From the NCBI RefSeq assembly GCF_014196345.1, contig NZ_JACIDN010000004.1:186001-250000 (forward strand): a DNA stretch of 64,000 bases, written 5' to 3'. Below the pieces are notes generated by a model. That model saw only the letters and a program-made list of their open reading frames with translations, was not told where the DNA came from and did no database searches. This stretch comes from Methylobacterium brachythecii (GTDB lineage Bacteria > Pseudomonadota > Alphaproteobacteria > Rhizobiales > Beijerinckiaceae). The position numbers and the translations under genes were made by a program. Position 1 is the stretch's first letter; every line of letters starts with the position of its first letter. This document shows positions 36,642 through 45,183 of the stretch, piece after piece.

Positions 36642-37199
36642 ATGCTGCCCGATCTGCCTTTGCCCGACATGGATTTCGGGGCCGCCCTCGACGGTTCGGC
36701 CTGTCTCGGCGCCTGGACGCACGACCTCGCCAAAGGGCGGCTCCGCCTGGCGCCAGCGCTCTCTCGTGCGTTCGGTCTGGCAGCCGGAGAGGTCGCCGGC
36801 GTCCCCCTGACGCGGGTCATCGCGGCGATCCATGCCGAAGACGGCCCGCGCATCGAGAGCCTGTTCGCGGCGTCCCGGGAGATCGGCGGCCCGTTCGAAG
36901 CGGAATTCCGCACCCGGGGCGGGGATCGCTGGCTGCGGCTGATGGGGCGGACGGATCGCGCCGCGCGGGCCTGCGGCCTCGCCTTCGATCTCACCGAGGG
37001 CAGGCTGGGCGGTGGCGGACCGGCTCACAGGGCGCAATGGCAGGCCAACCAGCTCGCCGAGCACGTGATCGCTATGAAGGGCCTCGTCCCGCCCCTGGAC
37101 AACCCGTCGCTCGCCCGGCTGGTCGACCGGCTCGCGGTGGAGATCGGTTTCGAGCTCGCCCGCCGCCTCGTGCCCGATGCCGGCGACGTTCGGCACTGA
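36642..37199 (+). CDS. PAS domain protein
   Basis: A 185-residue protein with a PAS fold across residues about 20-120 (GSACLGAWTHDLAKGRLRL, LTRVIAAIHAEDGPRIES, WLRLMGRTDRAARACG), followed by a helical tail with no kinase or other output domain. It could be a sensor module for a separate partner. It is divergent from parA and shares its intergenic region. Its function is unknown. Confidence 0.7.
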   Translation: MLPDLPLPDMDFGAALDGSACLGAWTHDLAKGRLRLAPALSRAFGLAAGEVAGVPLTRVIAAIHAEDGPRIESLFAASREIGGPFEAEFRTRGGDRWLRLMGRTDRAARACGLAFDLTEGRLGGGGPAHRAQWQANQLAEHVIAMKGLVPPLDNPSLARLVDRLAVEIGFELARRLVPDAGDVRH

Positions 37200-37308
37200 C
37201 GCCGCATCGAGCAGCGGGTCCATCCCAGGACTACCGGCTTGGTCTGGTCGGCTGTACACCAGAGCGAATGGTCAGGCCCCGATCAGAGGGCCGGCTCCGG
37301 AGGTTCAT

Positions 37309-38373
37309 ATGCCGAAACGCTGGTCGAGGGTCTTTGTAGCGGCTGCCGTGTCGAGTGGCCTCTGGCTCGCCATGGCGGCGTTCGCACCAGCTGTCCGGGC
37401 CGAAGCCTCGGAGATCGTCACCGAGGAGATGATGGTCCCCGCCGCGGACGACGGCATCAGCCTCTACGTTCGCAACAAGCACCCCGCGGGAATGTCCAGC
37501 TTCCGACCGGAGCGGACTCTGCTCTTCGTGCACGGCTCGACCTACCCGGCCGAGACCTCCTTCGACTTACCGCTCGGCGGTCGCTCCTGGATGGAGGAGA
37601 TCGCAGGACAGGGCTACGACGTCTACCTCGTCGACCTGCGCGGCTATGGGCGCTCGACGCGCCCGCCCGAGATGTCGCAGCCTGCCGAGGCCAACGGACC
37701 GATCGTTCGCACCAAGACGGCGGTGAAGGATGTCGGCAGCGCCGTCGACGCCATCCTCAAGCGCCGCGGCCTCCCGAAGCTCGACCTGATGGGATGGTCT
37801 TGGGGCACGACCATCATGGCGAGCTACACGACGCAGTATCCCGACAAGGTCTCACGTCTCGTCCTCTATGCCCCGCAATGGCTCCGCACATCGCAGGGTC
37901 TGATGACGACGGGCGCGGGGCCCCTCGGCGCCTATCGCTCGGTGACGCGGCAGACGGCGCGCGACCGCTGGCTGTCCGGCGTTCCTCAGGACAAGGCGGC
38001 GGGCCTCATCCCGGCGAGGTGGTTCGAGCAATGGGCCGACGCGACCTTCGCCACCGATCCGGACGGCGCGAAGGCCGAACCAGCCGTGCTGCGCGCGCCC
38101 AACGGCACCATCGCCGACGCCAAGGACTATTGGTCCTCGAACAAGCCGGTCTACGATCCCGCCAAGATCGTGGTCCCGACGCTGCTGATTGGTGCGGAAT
38201 GGGATCGCGACTGCCCGGCCGCCCTTCGCCAGGCACTCTTCCCGCTGCTCGTGAATGCGCCGACCAAGCGCTACGTCGAGCTCGCCGAGGGCACCCACAC
38301 GATCCTGATGGAGAAGAACCGGCAGGAGCTTTTCCGGGCCGTCCAAGCCTTCCTCGACGAGGGCTCCCGCTAG
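37309..38373 (+). CDS. Exported alpha/beta hydrolase
   Basis: A 354-residue protein starting MPKRWSRVFVAAAVSSGLWL, a signal peptide ending near VRA-EA. The alpha/beta-hydrolase triad: Ser164 in GWSWG, Asp in AEWDRDCP and His in GTHTIL. HG at FVHGSTYPAE forms the oxyanion hole. It is probably a periplasmic esterase or peptidase. ATG at 37309 follows CGGAGG. An upstream in-frame extension to 37177 overlaps the PAS gene and is rejected. It ends close to a perfect hairpin at 38383-38409. Confidence 0.88.
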   Translation: MPKRWSRVFVAAAVSSGLWLAMAAFAPAVRAEASEIVTEEMMVPAADDGISLYVRNKHPAGMSSFRPERTLLFVHGSTYPAETSFDLPLGGRSWMEEIAGQGYDVYLVDLRGYGRSTRPPEMSQPAEANGPIVRTKTAVKDVGSAVDAILKRRGLPKLDLMGWSWGTTIMASYTTQYPDKVSRLVLYAPQWLRTSQGLMTTGAGPLGAYRSVTRQTARDRWLSGVPQDKAAGLIPARWFEQWADATFATDPDGAKAEPAVLRAPNGTIADAKDYWSSNKPVYDPAKIVVPTLLIGAEWDRDCPAALRQALFPLLVNAPTKRYVELAEGTHTILMEKNRQELFRAVQAFLDEGSR

Positions 38374-38382
38374 GATCATGCT

Positions 38383-38409
38383 GCGCCTTGATTGAACCAA
38401 TCAAGGCGC
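38383..38409. terminator. Bidirectional hairpin between convergent genes
   Basis: A perfect 12-bp stem (GCGCCTTGATTG at 38383-38394 with CAATCAAGGCGC at 38398-38409, AAC loop) lies between the stops at 38373 and 38445. There is no T run, so termination would be factor-assisted; it may serve both strands. Confidence 0.5.
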
Positions 38410-38444
38410 CGAAAGTAACGTCGATACAATGACTAGCTTATGCG

Positions 38445-39767
38445 CTAAGGCGCCGCCGAGGCTTCCAGGGACGGGCGCGGCGCGGCGGCGGGAACGATCA
38501 GGCCGCGCAGCGCCGCAGCCGCCACGTGCCGGGGGAGCGACAAGGCCTTCGCATAAACCGCACGCAGGGATGCGCAATCGGCGGGGGCCGAGGCCAGCAT
38601 CGGCCGCAGTACGTCTGCGGCGAGTGCCATGGTGTCGGGCGCAGGGCTTGCGTCCTCTCTCTGCGCGAGACTCCGAAGGATCAGGGTGCGCAGTGCGAGG
38701 TCCGCCGCCGCGTCCTGGCCCTCGCCCGCATGAAGGGCCTGATGGGCGAGGACGAGGTCGGCATCGGTGCCGATGGCGGTGCAGGTCGCCGGGCTCGTCC
38801 CGGCCATCTCCATGGCCTTCAGGAGATGGCGGCCGAGGGCGACGATGCTGCGGTCGTCGGCGTTGCGCATCGCCCGCGAGACGGCGCGGGCGGCGAGCCG
38901 CTTCAGGCCCTCGAAGGCCTCGGCCTCGGAGCGGCCGCTGCGATAGCCGTCGAGATACCAGGCGGCGATGCCGTCGACGATCTGCGGCGCCCGCTCCTCG
39001 AAGGCCTGAAGCAGGTCGAGGTTGCGCAGCACGGTTGCGCGGGCATGGGCCGCGTCGTCGCCGTCGTCGAGGGTCGAGTCGGGGAAATGCCCTGCATCGA
39101 CGATCCGGTTCGCGACATGGGCCGCGATCAGCCGGTCGGCATCGGGAAACCACATGTCCGTCGAGGCGACGTCGAGCGCGGCCTGGGCGAAGTCGGGCGT
39201 GACTCCTGCCGCGACGTAGGCGGCGCGCTCCGGCGATCCGTCCGTGCGGAAGGCCTGGCCGAACAAGCCGGCCTCGTAAGGAGCGTGGAAGCCGAGCCGC
39301 GAAGCCGGCATGATGAAGCGCTCGCGCCCGCGCACGAAGGCGAGCGTGCAGGCGGAGACGCAGTAATCGGGCACGTAGGTGGCGATCCCGTGCCGCGCGA
39401 TCGCCGCGCCGATCGCCTCCCCTTCGTCGACGAGGCCGCCTTCGCTGGTGAGATGGATGCGGGTGACGCGCGGGTTCTCGGCGAGCAACTGCGCGAGCCG
39501 GTCGCCAGCACCCTCGGTCAGCTCTCCGGAGAGCCGGATATCCGTCCCGCCGGGGCCGAGCACGATCCGGGTCTCGGTGGCCGGGAGGTCGGTGCCGAGC
39601 CGCGATTCGAGCTCCAGCGAGAGCCGGGCGTAGATGCCCAATAGGCCGGTCTCGGCCGGTCCCAGCCCACTGCGCAGATGCGCCTGGACCACGCTCGCTG
39701 CGCCGAGGCAACCGAGCGCGATTCCCGCCAGTCCCAATCCGCATACGACGCGCCAGGCTCTCGCCAT
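38445..39767 (-). CDS. Predicted periplasmic ClpP-fold protein (COG3904-like)
   Basis: A 440-residue protein. A hydrophobic N-terminal anchor (VVCGLGLAGIALGCLGAASV) leads to a ClpP/crotonase-like domain: HLTSEGGLVDEGEAIGAAIA, candidate Ser138 in DYCVSACTLAFVRG and His161 in RLGFHAPY, as in COG3904 proteins. A helical Ala-rich second half (about 250-440) has no known domain. It may be an inner-membrane or periplasmic serine protease. ATG at 39767 follows an AGG-type site and starts the anchor. Confidence 0.78.
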   Translation of the reverse strand: MARAWRVVCGLGLAGIALGCLGAASVVQAHLRSGLGPAETGLLGIYARLSLELESRLGTDLPATETRIVLGPGGTDIRLSGELTEGAGDRLAQLLAENPRVTRIHLTSEGGLVDEGEAIGAAIARHGIATYVPDYCVSACTLAFVRGRERFIMPASRLGFHAPYEAGLFGQAFRTDGSPERAAYVAAGVTPDFAQAALDVASTDMWFPDADRLIAAHVANRIVDAGHFPDSTLDDGDDAAHARATVLRNLDLLQAFEERAPQIVDGIAAWYLDGYRSGRSEAEAFEGLKRLAARAVSRAMRNADDRSIVALGRHLLKAMEMAGTSPATCTAIGTDADLVLAHQALHAGEGQDAAADLALRTLILRSLAQREDASPAPDTMALAADVLRPMLASAPADCASLRAVYAKALSLPRHVAAAALRGLIVPAAAPRPSLEASAAP

Positions 39768-39967
39768 GACCTGCCCCCAGATGGCTCGATGGTCGCCAAG
39801 ACCACGGCCAGTCTTCATTGCTGCATCGGCTAAGCAAGGGCCGCGCCGCGACGTTTTCGCGGCCGGACGCACGTCGTGGATGGGCTGTGTCGACTGAGAT
39901 ACGTTTTATCAAACGAACAGATCGTTCTACATGAGGGCCGAGAGAAGATCGCTTCGACGGCGGGCCC

Positions 39968-40723
39968 TTATGTCGCAGGCCGGCTTAGGCGATAGATGTC
40001 CATGATCCAGCCGTGGCGCACCCTCGCCTCTCGGCGCGTGGTGCGAATCAGCTCCGCCACGTCGCCGAGCCGGCCGCTGACCAGCAACTCGTCGGCGGTG
40101 CCCAGATAGGCGCCCCACTGGATGGTCAGGTCCGGGTCGAGCCCGTCGAAATCCACCTTGCCGTCGAGCATCACCACGGTCGCGCCGTCCGCCGACAGGT
40201 CTTGGGCGAGGCGGCGCCCCGTGGTGATCGTCACCGGTTCGCCGATGCCGTTGAGCGGGATCTGGTGGCCGGCGGCGAGCGCCTGGACGCTGGTGATGCC
40301 GGGGATGACTTCGCAGTCGAAGGCGAGCCGGCCGCGGGCGCGGATCCGCGCGATGATCCTGAGCGTGCTGTCGTAGAGCGAGGGGTCGCCCCAGACGAGG
40401 AAGGCTCCGCTCTCGCCCTCGCCGAGATTCGTCTCGATCAGCGTTTCGTAGAGTTCGGCCCGGGCCGCGTGCCAGTCGTCGACGGCCACGCCGTAATCCG
40501 CGGGCGAGCGATCGCGCTCGGGGTCCGAGGCCTCGACGAAACGCGGCGGTTCACCCTCGATGAAGCGCTCGCAGATCTCGCGGCGGATGCGCAGCAGCTC
40601 GGCCTTGGCGTCGCCCTTGTCGATCAGGAAGATCGCATTGGCCGCATTCAGCGCACGGACCGCCTGGAGAGTGACGTGCTCGGGATTGCCGGTGCCGATC
40701 CCGATGACGAGCAGTTTTCGCAA
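39968..40723 (-). CDS. cobF: Precorrin-6A synthase (deacetylating)
   Basis: A 251-residue SAM-dependent corrinoid C-methyltransferase of the aerobic cobalamin pathway; it methylates C-1 of precorrin-5 with loss of acetate. The family SAM pattern is seen in VIGIGTGNPEHVTL and FLVWGDPSLYDSTLRI, then GITSVQALAAGHQIPLNGIG. Only a TTG at 40723 gives the proper length, two bases after the stop of the upstream secreted-protein gene. It is away from other cob genes. Confidence 0.92.
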   Translation of the reverse strand: MRKLLVIGIGTGNPEHVTLQAVRALNAANAIFLIDKGDAKAELLRIRREICERFIEGEPPRFVEASDPERDRSPADYGVAVDDWHAARAELYETLIETNLGEGESGAFLVWGDPSLYDSTLRIIARIRARGRLAFDCEVIPGITSVQALAAGHQIPLNGIGEPVTITTGRRLAQDLSADGATVVMLDGKVDFDGLDPDLTIQWGAYLGTADELLVSGRLGDVAELIRTTRREARVRHGWIMDIYRLSRPAT

Positions 40724-40725
40724 GG

Positions 40726-41085
40726 TCAGCGGCCGAACCAGGAGGCGACCGGATCGACGACGTAGGAGGCTGCCGACGAGATCCAGGCAAGCGCGCGGGT
40801 GGTCAGGCCACGCTTGTGCGCGCCGTCGGACGCGGCGGTGCGCGCCGACAACTCGGCGGCGACATAGGCATCCTCCTCCGTCTTGCAGGCAGCGAGGGCC
40901 GCGCGCTCGGCGGCGCGCTTCTCGATGCTCGGCGCCTGACCGGAGAAATGCTGGCGAACGCAGCGGTGCCAATCCCCACGCAAGCGATCGAGCCCGGCCT
41001 GCTCCTGCGCCAGCACGGGCGAGCCGGCGAGCCAGCCTGCGACGACGAGGGACGCAAGGGGGACGGGCAGTTTCGAGCCTCTCAT
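40726..41085 (-). CDS. Secreted protein of unknown function upstream of cobF
   Basis: A 119-residue protein with a signal peptide (MRGSKLPVPLASLVVAGWLA, cleavage near VLA-QE). The mature part is helical and carries two Cys (HRCVRQHF, AACKTEEDAYVAAEL) that may form a disulphide; the end (ASSAASYVVDPVASWFGR-like) is hydrophobic. The stop is two bases before the cobF TTG start, so they are coupled, although the functions appear unrelated. ATG at 41085 begins the signal peptide. Confidence 0.65.
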   Translation of the reverse strand: MRGSKLPVPLASLVVAGWLAGSPVLAQEQAGLDRLRGDWHRCVRQHFSGQAPSIEKRAAERAALAACKTEEDAYVAAELSARTAASDGAHKRGLTTRALAWISSAASYVVDPVASWFGR

Positions 41086-41588
41086 GACAGGCCTCCTGCG
41101 ATCCGATGGATCAGCACCGAGAGCCGGCTGGTGTTCCCGGCTTGTTCTCAGATCCATGAGAGCAGGCAGTACGTGATTTGGGTAACGAAGGCTGTAACCC
41201 GGATGCGTCAGCCGATCCCGGGATGAGCCAGTGCGCGGGCGTGCCGCGTCAGCCCACGAGCGCCGTGACGCAGGTGCCGAGCAGCGTCACTAGGCCGATC
41301 ATCACGATGAACCTCAGATCCTCGAAGCGCTCTCTCATGACCCTCTGCCCTCTCCTCGAGCGGCACGCTGGCAACCGCTCATCAAGCTCAATGACCGGTT
41401 AGCGGTTTTGCTAAAGTTGCCCCGTGCGCTTCGTCACCAGAACCCACATGGGACTGGGACGAACACTTCGAAACACGGTTGCCGAACGCTGAATCACGGC
41501 TTTGGTTACAGCGGTATCCGCACAGATTACTCCCACTCCCCTCGCCTCATCCTGAGCGTCGCAGAGCTTGGGTGAGATCGTCGCGCCC
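41086..41588. other. Long intergenic region with one tiny ORF
   Basis: 503 bases between the secreted-protein gene and the phosphoesterase gene. It holds the 29-codon ORF described separately and an AACCGCT/AGCGGTT inverted repeat (41373-41379, 41401-41407) followed by TTTT, a weak terminator candidate on the plus strand. Nothing else is recognised. Confidence 0.5.
41249..41338 (-). CDS. Possible 29-residue single-pass membrane peptide
   Basis: Reads MRERFEDLRF, then a helix (IVMIGLVTLLGTCVTALVG) and a TGA stop. The charged head and 19-residue hydrophobic helix are typical of small membrane proteins. A purine-rich GGAGAGGG-type site lies upstream on the minus strand. No neighbour overlap or conservation can be seen from here, so this is a candidate only. 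Confidence 0.4.
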   Translation of the reverse strand: MRERFEDLRFIVMIGLVTLLGTCVTALVG

Positions 41589-42434
41589 CTACCCCACCTC
41601 AACCCGCACTTCGGGCGAAAACGTCTTACCTTCCACGGGGTTGGCCACCCAGCGGGTGCGGCCGACGCGCAGGTCGTGGCCCGCGTGGAAATGACCGGAA
41701 ATCCAGGCCTGTGGACGCAACTCGTCGGGCAGATCCTCCAGCACCGACGTCGCGTAGAAAGCCGGCACCCACCAGGGCACGCCGGGTGCATCGCGAAACG
41801 CGTCGGCGGCGAGCGGGCTCGGCGGGTGATGGGTCACGGCGACCGTCGGGCCGACATGCGGCTCGGCCAACGCTGCCAGCAGAGCCGCCTTCTGTGTGAG
41901 ATGCGCCCGCATGGCGTCCTCCGGCGACCAGGACGAGCCGTCGGCGTTGCGGATCGAACCGCGATATTCGCGCGAGCCGGTGACCGGGTCGGTCATCCGC
42001 GCAGCCGCGTAGGCCACCGGATCCTCCGGGCGATCGGGCGTGTCCGAGTTCAGCCAGCGCCCGGCGAGCGACCAATCGCTCCACAAGGTCGTGCCGACGA
42101 AGCGCATGCCGTCGATCACGACGCTCGCCGCATCCTCCAGCAAGTGCAGGCGGGTTCCCTCGCCAGCCAGACGCGCGACTTCGGCGCGCAGGGCGGCGAG
42201 CAATTCCGGCGCGGTGCGGCCGTCGCCGGTCGGGGCGTAATGCTCGTGGTTGCCCGGGACCAGAACCACGGGCCGGCCCGCAGCGAGCGCCAGCACGGCC
42301 GCGAGCCCCTGTTCGGGATGGCCCTCGAACAGGTCGCCGGCGCAGACCAGGACGTCGAATGGGGCCGAGGGCCGAGGGATCAGGTCGGGCCGGCGGCGTT
42401 CGAGATGCAGGTCGGAGATTGGAAAGAGCTGCAT
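41589..42434 (-). CDS. Calcineurin-like metallophosphoesterase
   Basis: A 281-residue phosphoesterase. Metal motifs in order: SDLHLE (D, H), VCAGDLF (GD), LVPGNHEHY (GNHE), TVAVTHHPPS (H) and ISGHFHAGHD (GHxH). It is cytoplasmic; the substrate is unknown. The ATG at 42434 overlaps the stop of the cation transporter (TGATG), so the two are translationally coupled. A GTG three bases upstream is a lesser alternative. Confidence 0.9.
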   Translation of the reverse strand: MQLFPISDLHLERRRPDLIPRPSAPFDVLVCAGDLFEGHPEQGLAAVLALAAGRPVVLVPGNHEHYAPTGDGRTAPELLAALRAEVARLAGEGTRLHLLEDAASVVIDGMRFVGTTLWSDWSLAGRWLNSDTPDRPEDPVAYAAARMTDPVTGSREYRGSIRNADGSSWSPEDAMRAHLTQKAALLAALAEPHVGPTVAVTHHPPSPLAADAFRDAPGVPWWVPAFYATSVLEDLPDELRPQAWISGHFHAGHDLRVGRTRWVANPVEGKTFSPEVRVEVG

Positions 42435-43033
42435 CACGCGTCCGCCGCAGCCCGACGCTCAGCGCGCGCGGCTTTGAGGATGTCGAAGGCGGAATCGGCG
42501 TTCAGGATCGCGATGCCGATGCCGACGAGGAGATCCGGCCAGGGCGAGAGCGTCGCCGCGGTGGCGAGACCGGCCAGGATGATCGCGATGTTCGCCGCCA
42601 CGTCGTTACGGGCGGAGAGATAGGCCGCCTTGGTCAGGCTGCCGCTCCCGCCGCGGTGGCGGGCGAGCATGACGGCGCAGACGAGGTTGACGAGAAGCGC
42701 GCCGAGCCCGGTGAGCGTCAGCGGTAGGGGGGCGGGCGGCGCCATGTCCGCCACCTTGTTCCAAGCGGCCCAAGCGGCCCCGATCGCCGGCACCAACAAC
42801 ATGAAGGCGAGCCCCGTGCCGAGCCGCGCCCGGTTGCGCAAGCTCCAGCCGAGGCCGGCGAAGATCAGGAGGTTGATCGCCGCGTCTTCGAGGAAGTCGA
42901 GGCTGTCGGCGATGAGCGAGACCGAGCCGATCGTCAGCGCGACGGCGATCTCGATGCCGAAATAGGCGAGGTTCAGACCGGCGACACGGACGACGACCGG
43001 GCGTAGCTCGGCCGCGGAGCCCTGTGCGTCCAT
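42434..43033 (-). CDS. Short cation-diffusion-facilitator-like transporter
   Basis: A 199-residue protein with six hydrophobic segments. IADSLDFLEDAAINL is the DxxxD-type metal site of the second helix; LSARNDVAANIAII corresponds to the fifth-helix site but has Ser-Arg-Asn-Asp rather than HxxxD. It lacks the cytosolic C-terminal domain. Proteins of this short type with the xxRND pattern are a known family, so it is not truncated. It probably moves divalent metals, perhaps zinc. It is coupled to the phosphoesterase. Confidence 0.82.
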   Translation of the reverse strand: MDAQGSAAELRPVVVRVAGLNLAYFGIEIAVALTIGSVSLIADSLDFLEDAAINLLIFAGLGWSLRNRARLGTGLAFMLLVPAIGAAWAAWNKVADMAPPAPLPLTLTGLGALLVNLVCAVMLARHRGGSGSLTKAAYLSARNDVAANIAIILAGLATAATLSPWPDLLVGIGIAILNADSAFDILKAARAERRAAADA

Positions 43034-43080
43034 GGAGGCTTGCCTCGTCCCGGCGGCGCCAGCGCCGCCGGGAGGCCCCT

Positions 43081-43183
43081 AGAGCAGGCCGCGAAAAAGT
43101 GGAAACGGTTTTTCGCTGAGAGCCTGCTCTGGCTGATGGAATCGATCGTCTTGTCCGCGTTTCGATGGAGTCCATCGAAACGC
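43081..43183. repeat. Palindromic intergenic repeat, two stem-loops
   Basis: The first stem pairs AGAGCAGGC with GCCTGCTCT (43081-43089 and 43123-43131 approx.), with AAAAAGTGGAAACGGTTTTTC between. The second is a perfect hairpin GCGTTTCGATGG-AGT-CCATCGAAACGC (43157-43183). Elements of the AGAGCA...TGCTCT type with a central AAAAAG-TGG-AAAC-GGTTTTTC motif are, from memory, common in Methylobacterium and other Rhizobiales. It lies between the cation transporter start and a small secreted-protein gene. Confidence 0.8.
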
Positions 43184-43242
43184 AGTATGATCGAGCGGCC
43201 AGGCCGCCTGGGAGCAATCGCGCTCCGGCGGCGTGGGCTTAC

Positions 43243-43467
43243 TTACCAGCGGCGCCAGCCGGGACGACCGTAGCGGCGCGGGCCGTAACCGCCGTAGTAG
43301 CGCGGGCCGGGCCGCGGGCCGAAGAAGCGCGGGCCATTCGGGCGGCAGACGCCGTAGGGGTTGGGATGGAAGCCGGGGCCGCAGCCGAACCTGGCTTCGG
43401 CGGCGCCGCTGCCGGCCAGCACGGTTCCGAGGGCCAGCAGCCCCAAACCAGCGAATTTCCAGGTCAT
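43243..43467 (-). CDS. GCG_CRPN-type small secreted protein
   Basis: A 74-residue protein: signal peptide MTWKFAGLGLLALGTVLAGS with cleavage near AEA-RF, then GCGPGFHPNPYGVCRPNG, the defining motif of GCG_CRPN proteins, then Tyr/Arg/Gly-rich GPRYYGGYGPRRYGRPGW. The two Cys probably form a disulphide. ATG at 43467 follows GGAG. These proteins are common in Methylobacterium; their role is unknown. Confidence 0.85.
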   Translation of the reverse strand: MTWKFAGLGLLALGTVLAGSGAAEARFGCGPGFHPNPYGVCRPNGPRFFGPRPGPRYYGGYGPRRYGRPGWRRW

Positions 43468-43802
43468 TTCGTTCTCCTCGATGATGGCCACGGACCGGGG
43501 CCGACAGCGCCTTGCGCCTGCGCACTCCCGGCCCGTGTCTCCGGCAGTCGCCGTCGTCCGGAAACCGCCGGGCAGGCACATGGTTCGGTCGGGCGCGAAG
43601 TCGAGGGCTTGACGGCCAAGCTTCTTCGCAAGCGACCGTGCCACCTGGGAGCCGATCCGCGATCCGCGTAGGACTGCGCAATCATGCGCGAATGAAGCCG
43701 CGGCGTCGTACGAATGGCGCACTGGATTTGCGAGGCATCATGTGCGAGGCCAAAGCTTTGCCACGCTCGCATTCTTCGCGGCGGCACAGGAGACACTCAG
43801 CG
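43468..43802. other. Intergenic region before the MaoC gene
   Basis: 335 bases between divergent genes, with promoters of both presumed within. An AGGAG ribosome site for the MaoC gene lies at about 43788. No other feature is recognised. Confidence 0.4.
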
Positions 43803-44276
43803 ATGTTGCCCGAACTTCGTATTCTGTATTTTGAGGATCTGGAGGTCGGGCTCACGGAGACGCTGAAGAAAGAGATCTCGTCCTCCGACGTGGTGGGCTT
43901 CGCCGAGATCACCGGCGACCGCAATCCGATTCACCTTTCCGAGCACTTCGCCGCGCGCACGCCCTTCGGGGCCCGCATCGCCCACGGCCTCTACACGGCC
44001 GGTCTCATCTCTGCGGTGCTCGGCACCCGCCTTCCCGGCCCGGGGGCCGTCTATATCAGCCAGACGCTCAACTTCCGGGCACCGGTGCGCATCGGCGACA
44101 CGGTCGAGGTGATCGTCGAGGTGGCCGAGTTGATCCCCGAGCGACGCCGCGCCCGCCTGTCCTGCACCTGCAAGGTCGGCGACGAGGTCGTGCTCGACGG
44201 CGAGGCCCTGGTGAAGGTGCCGAAGAAGGAAGAATCCGACCCGGCCAGCATGCGCATGGGCGGCGGTAGGGCCTGA
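43803..44276 (+). CDS. MaoC-family (R)-specific enoyl-CoA hydratase
   Basis: A 157-residue hot-dog protein with the hydratase 2 motif FAEITGDRNPIHLSEHFAART and GARIAHGLYTAG, where the Asp and His are catalytic. It hydrates trans-enoyl-CoA to (R)-3-hydroxyacyl-CoA. In Methylobacterium this could serve polyhydroxybutyrate precursors or the ethylmalonyl-CoA pathway, but the substrate is not visible. It starts at the ATG at 43803, ten bases after AGGAG. Confidence 0.88.
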   Translation: MLPELRILYFEDLEVGLTETLKKEISSSDVVGFAEITGDRNPIHLSEHFAARTPFGARIAHGLYTAGLISAVLGTRLPGPGAVYISQTLNFRAPVRIGDTVEVIVEVAELIPERRRARLSCTCKVGDEVVLDGEALVKVPKKEESDPASMRMGGGRA

Positions 44277-44293
44277 TTGGGCTTCATCATCCG

Positions 44294-44336
44294 CCGTCAT
44301 TCCGGGGCTCGCTTCAGAGAGAACCCGGAATGACGG
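44294..44336. repeat. Short palindromic repeat (CCGTCATTCCGGG type)
   Basis: Perfect 13-bp arms CCGTCATTCCGGG (44294-44306) and CCCGGAATGACGG (44324-44336) with a 17-base loop lie between the MaoC and SpoU genes. It is a different family from the repeats at 23056 and 43081. It may fold into the transcript and act as an attenuator. Confidence 0.85.
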
Positions 44337-44361
44337 TGGAGGAGAAAAGGCATCCGCCAGG

Positions 44362-45183
44362 ATGAGCCTAAGCCCCGAAATCTTCATCGACGATCCCGCC
44401 GACCCGCGGCTCGCGCCCTACGCGGCGATCCGTGAGCGGGATCTCGTCGGGCGGCAGGGGCGCTTCATCGTCGAGGGAGAGGTCACCCTGCGGCTGATGC
44501 TGTCGGCCGCCTCGCGGTTCCGGACCGAGTCGATCCTGCTGCTTCCGGAGCGCGTGGCCGGCCTCGCCGATCTCCTCGGCGCCCTGCCCGATCCGCCGCC
44601 GGTCTATTGCGCGGCGCGTGCGATGATGAGCGCGGTGGCGGGCTTTCCGATCCATCGTGGCGTGCTCGCCGTCGGCCTGACCGGGACGCCGCCGGAGCCG
44701 GATGCGCTGATCCCGGCACTGCCCGAGCCGGCGACGGTCCTCGCCCTCGTCGGGTTGACGAACCACGACAATGTCGGCGGCCTCCTCCGCAACGCCGCTG
44801 CCTTCGGGGCGGATGCGGTGCTGCTCGACCCGGAGACCTGCGATCCGCTCTACCGTAAGGCGATCCGCGTCTCGGCCGGCGCGGCGCTGACTGTGCCCTT
44901 CGCCCGCGCGGCCAGCGCAGATGCGCTGCTCGATCTGGCGGAGCGCCACGATCTCGTGCCGCTGGCGATGACGCCGGGCGCCGAGCACGACATCGCCGAT
45001 GCCCCCCTGCCCGCCCGCGCCCTGGTTCTGCTCGGCAGCGAGGGGCCGGGTCTCGCCCCTGCGCTGATGGCGAAAAGCCGGACGATCCGGATCGGGATGG
45101 CGCCGGGCTTCGACTCGCTCAACGTCGCCACCGCCGGCGCCATCGCCCTGCGCGAACTCTGGCGGGCGCGCCGCAGGGTCTGA
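44362..45183 (+). CDS. SpoU/TrmH-family RNA 2'-O-methyltransferase
   Basis: A 273-residue SPOUT enzyme. Motif 1 LTNHDNVGGLLRNAAAFGAD, motif 2 VLLGSEGPGLAPALM and motif 3 IGMAPGFDSLNVATAGAIAL are all present, with an N-terminal substrate-binding region (RERDLVGRQGRFIVEGE). It methylates rRNA or tRNA ribose using SAM. The exact target is unknown. It follows the REP-like hairpin and the MaoC gene. Confidence 0.9.
   Translation: MSLSPEIFIDDPADPRLAPYAAIRERDLVGRQGRFIVEGEVTLRLMLSAASRFRTESILLLPERVAGLADLLGALPDPPPVYCAARAMMSAVAGFPIHRGVLAVGLTGTPPEPDALIPALPEPATVLALVGLTNHDNVGGLLRNAAAFGADAVLLDPETCDPLYRKAIRVSAGAALTVPFARAASADALLDLAERHDLVPLAMTPGAEHDIADAPLPARALVLLGSEGPGLAPALMAKSRTIRIGMAPGFDSLNVATAGAIALRELWRARRRV

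Noticed and set aside
42434-43033. Cation transporter as a truncated CDF protein
   Set aside because: The xxRND pattern and length fit a known short family, so truncation is not needed to explain it.
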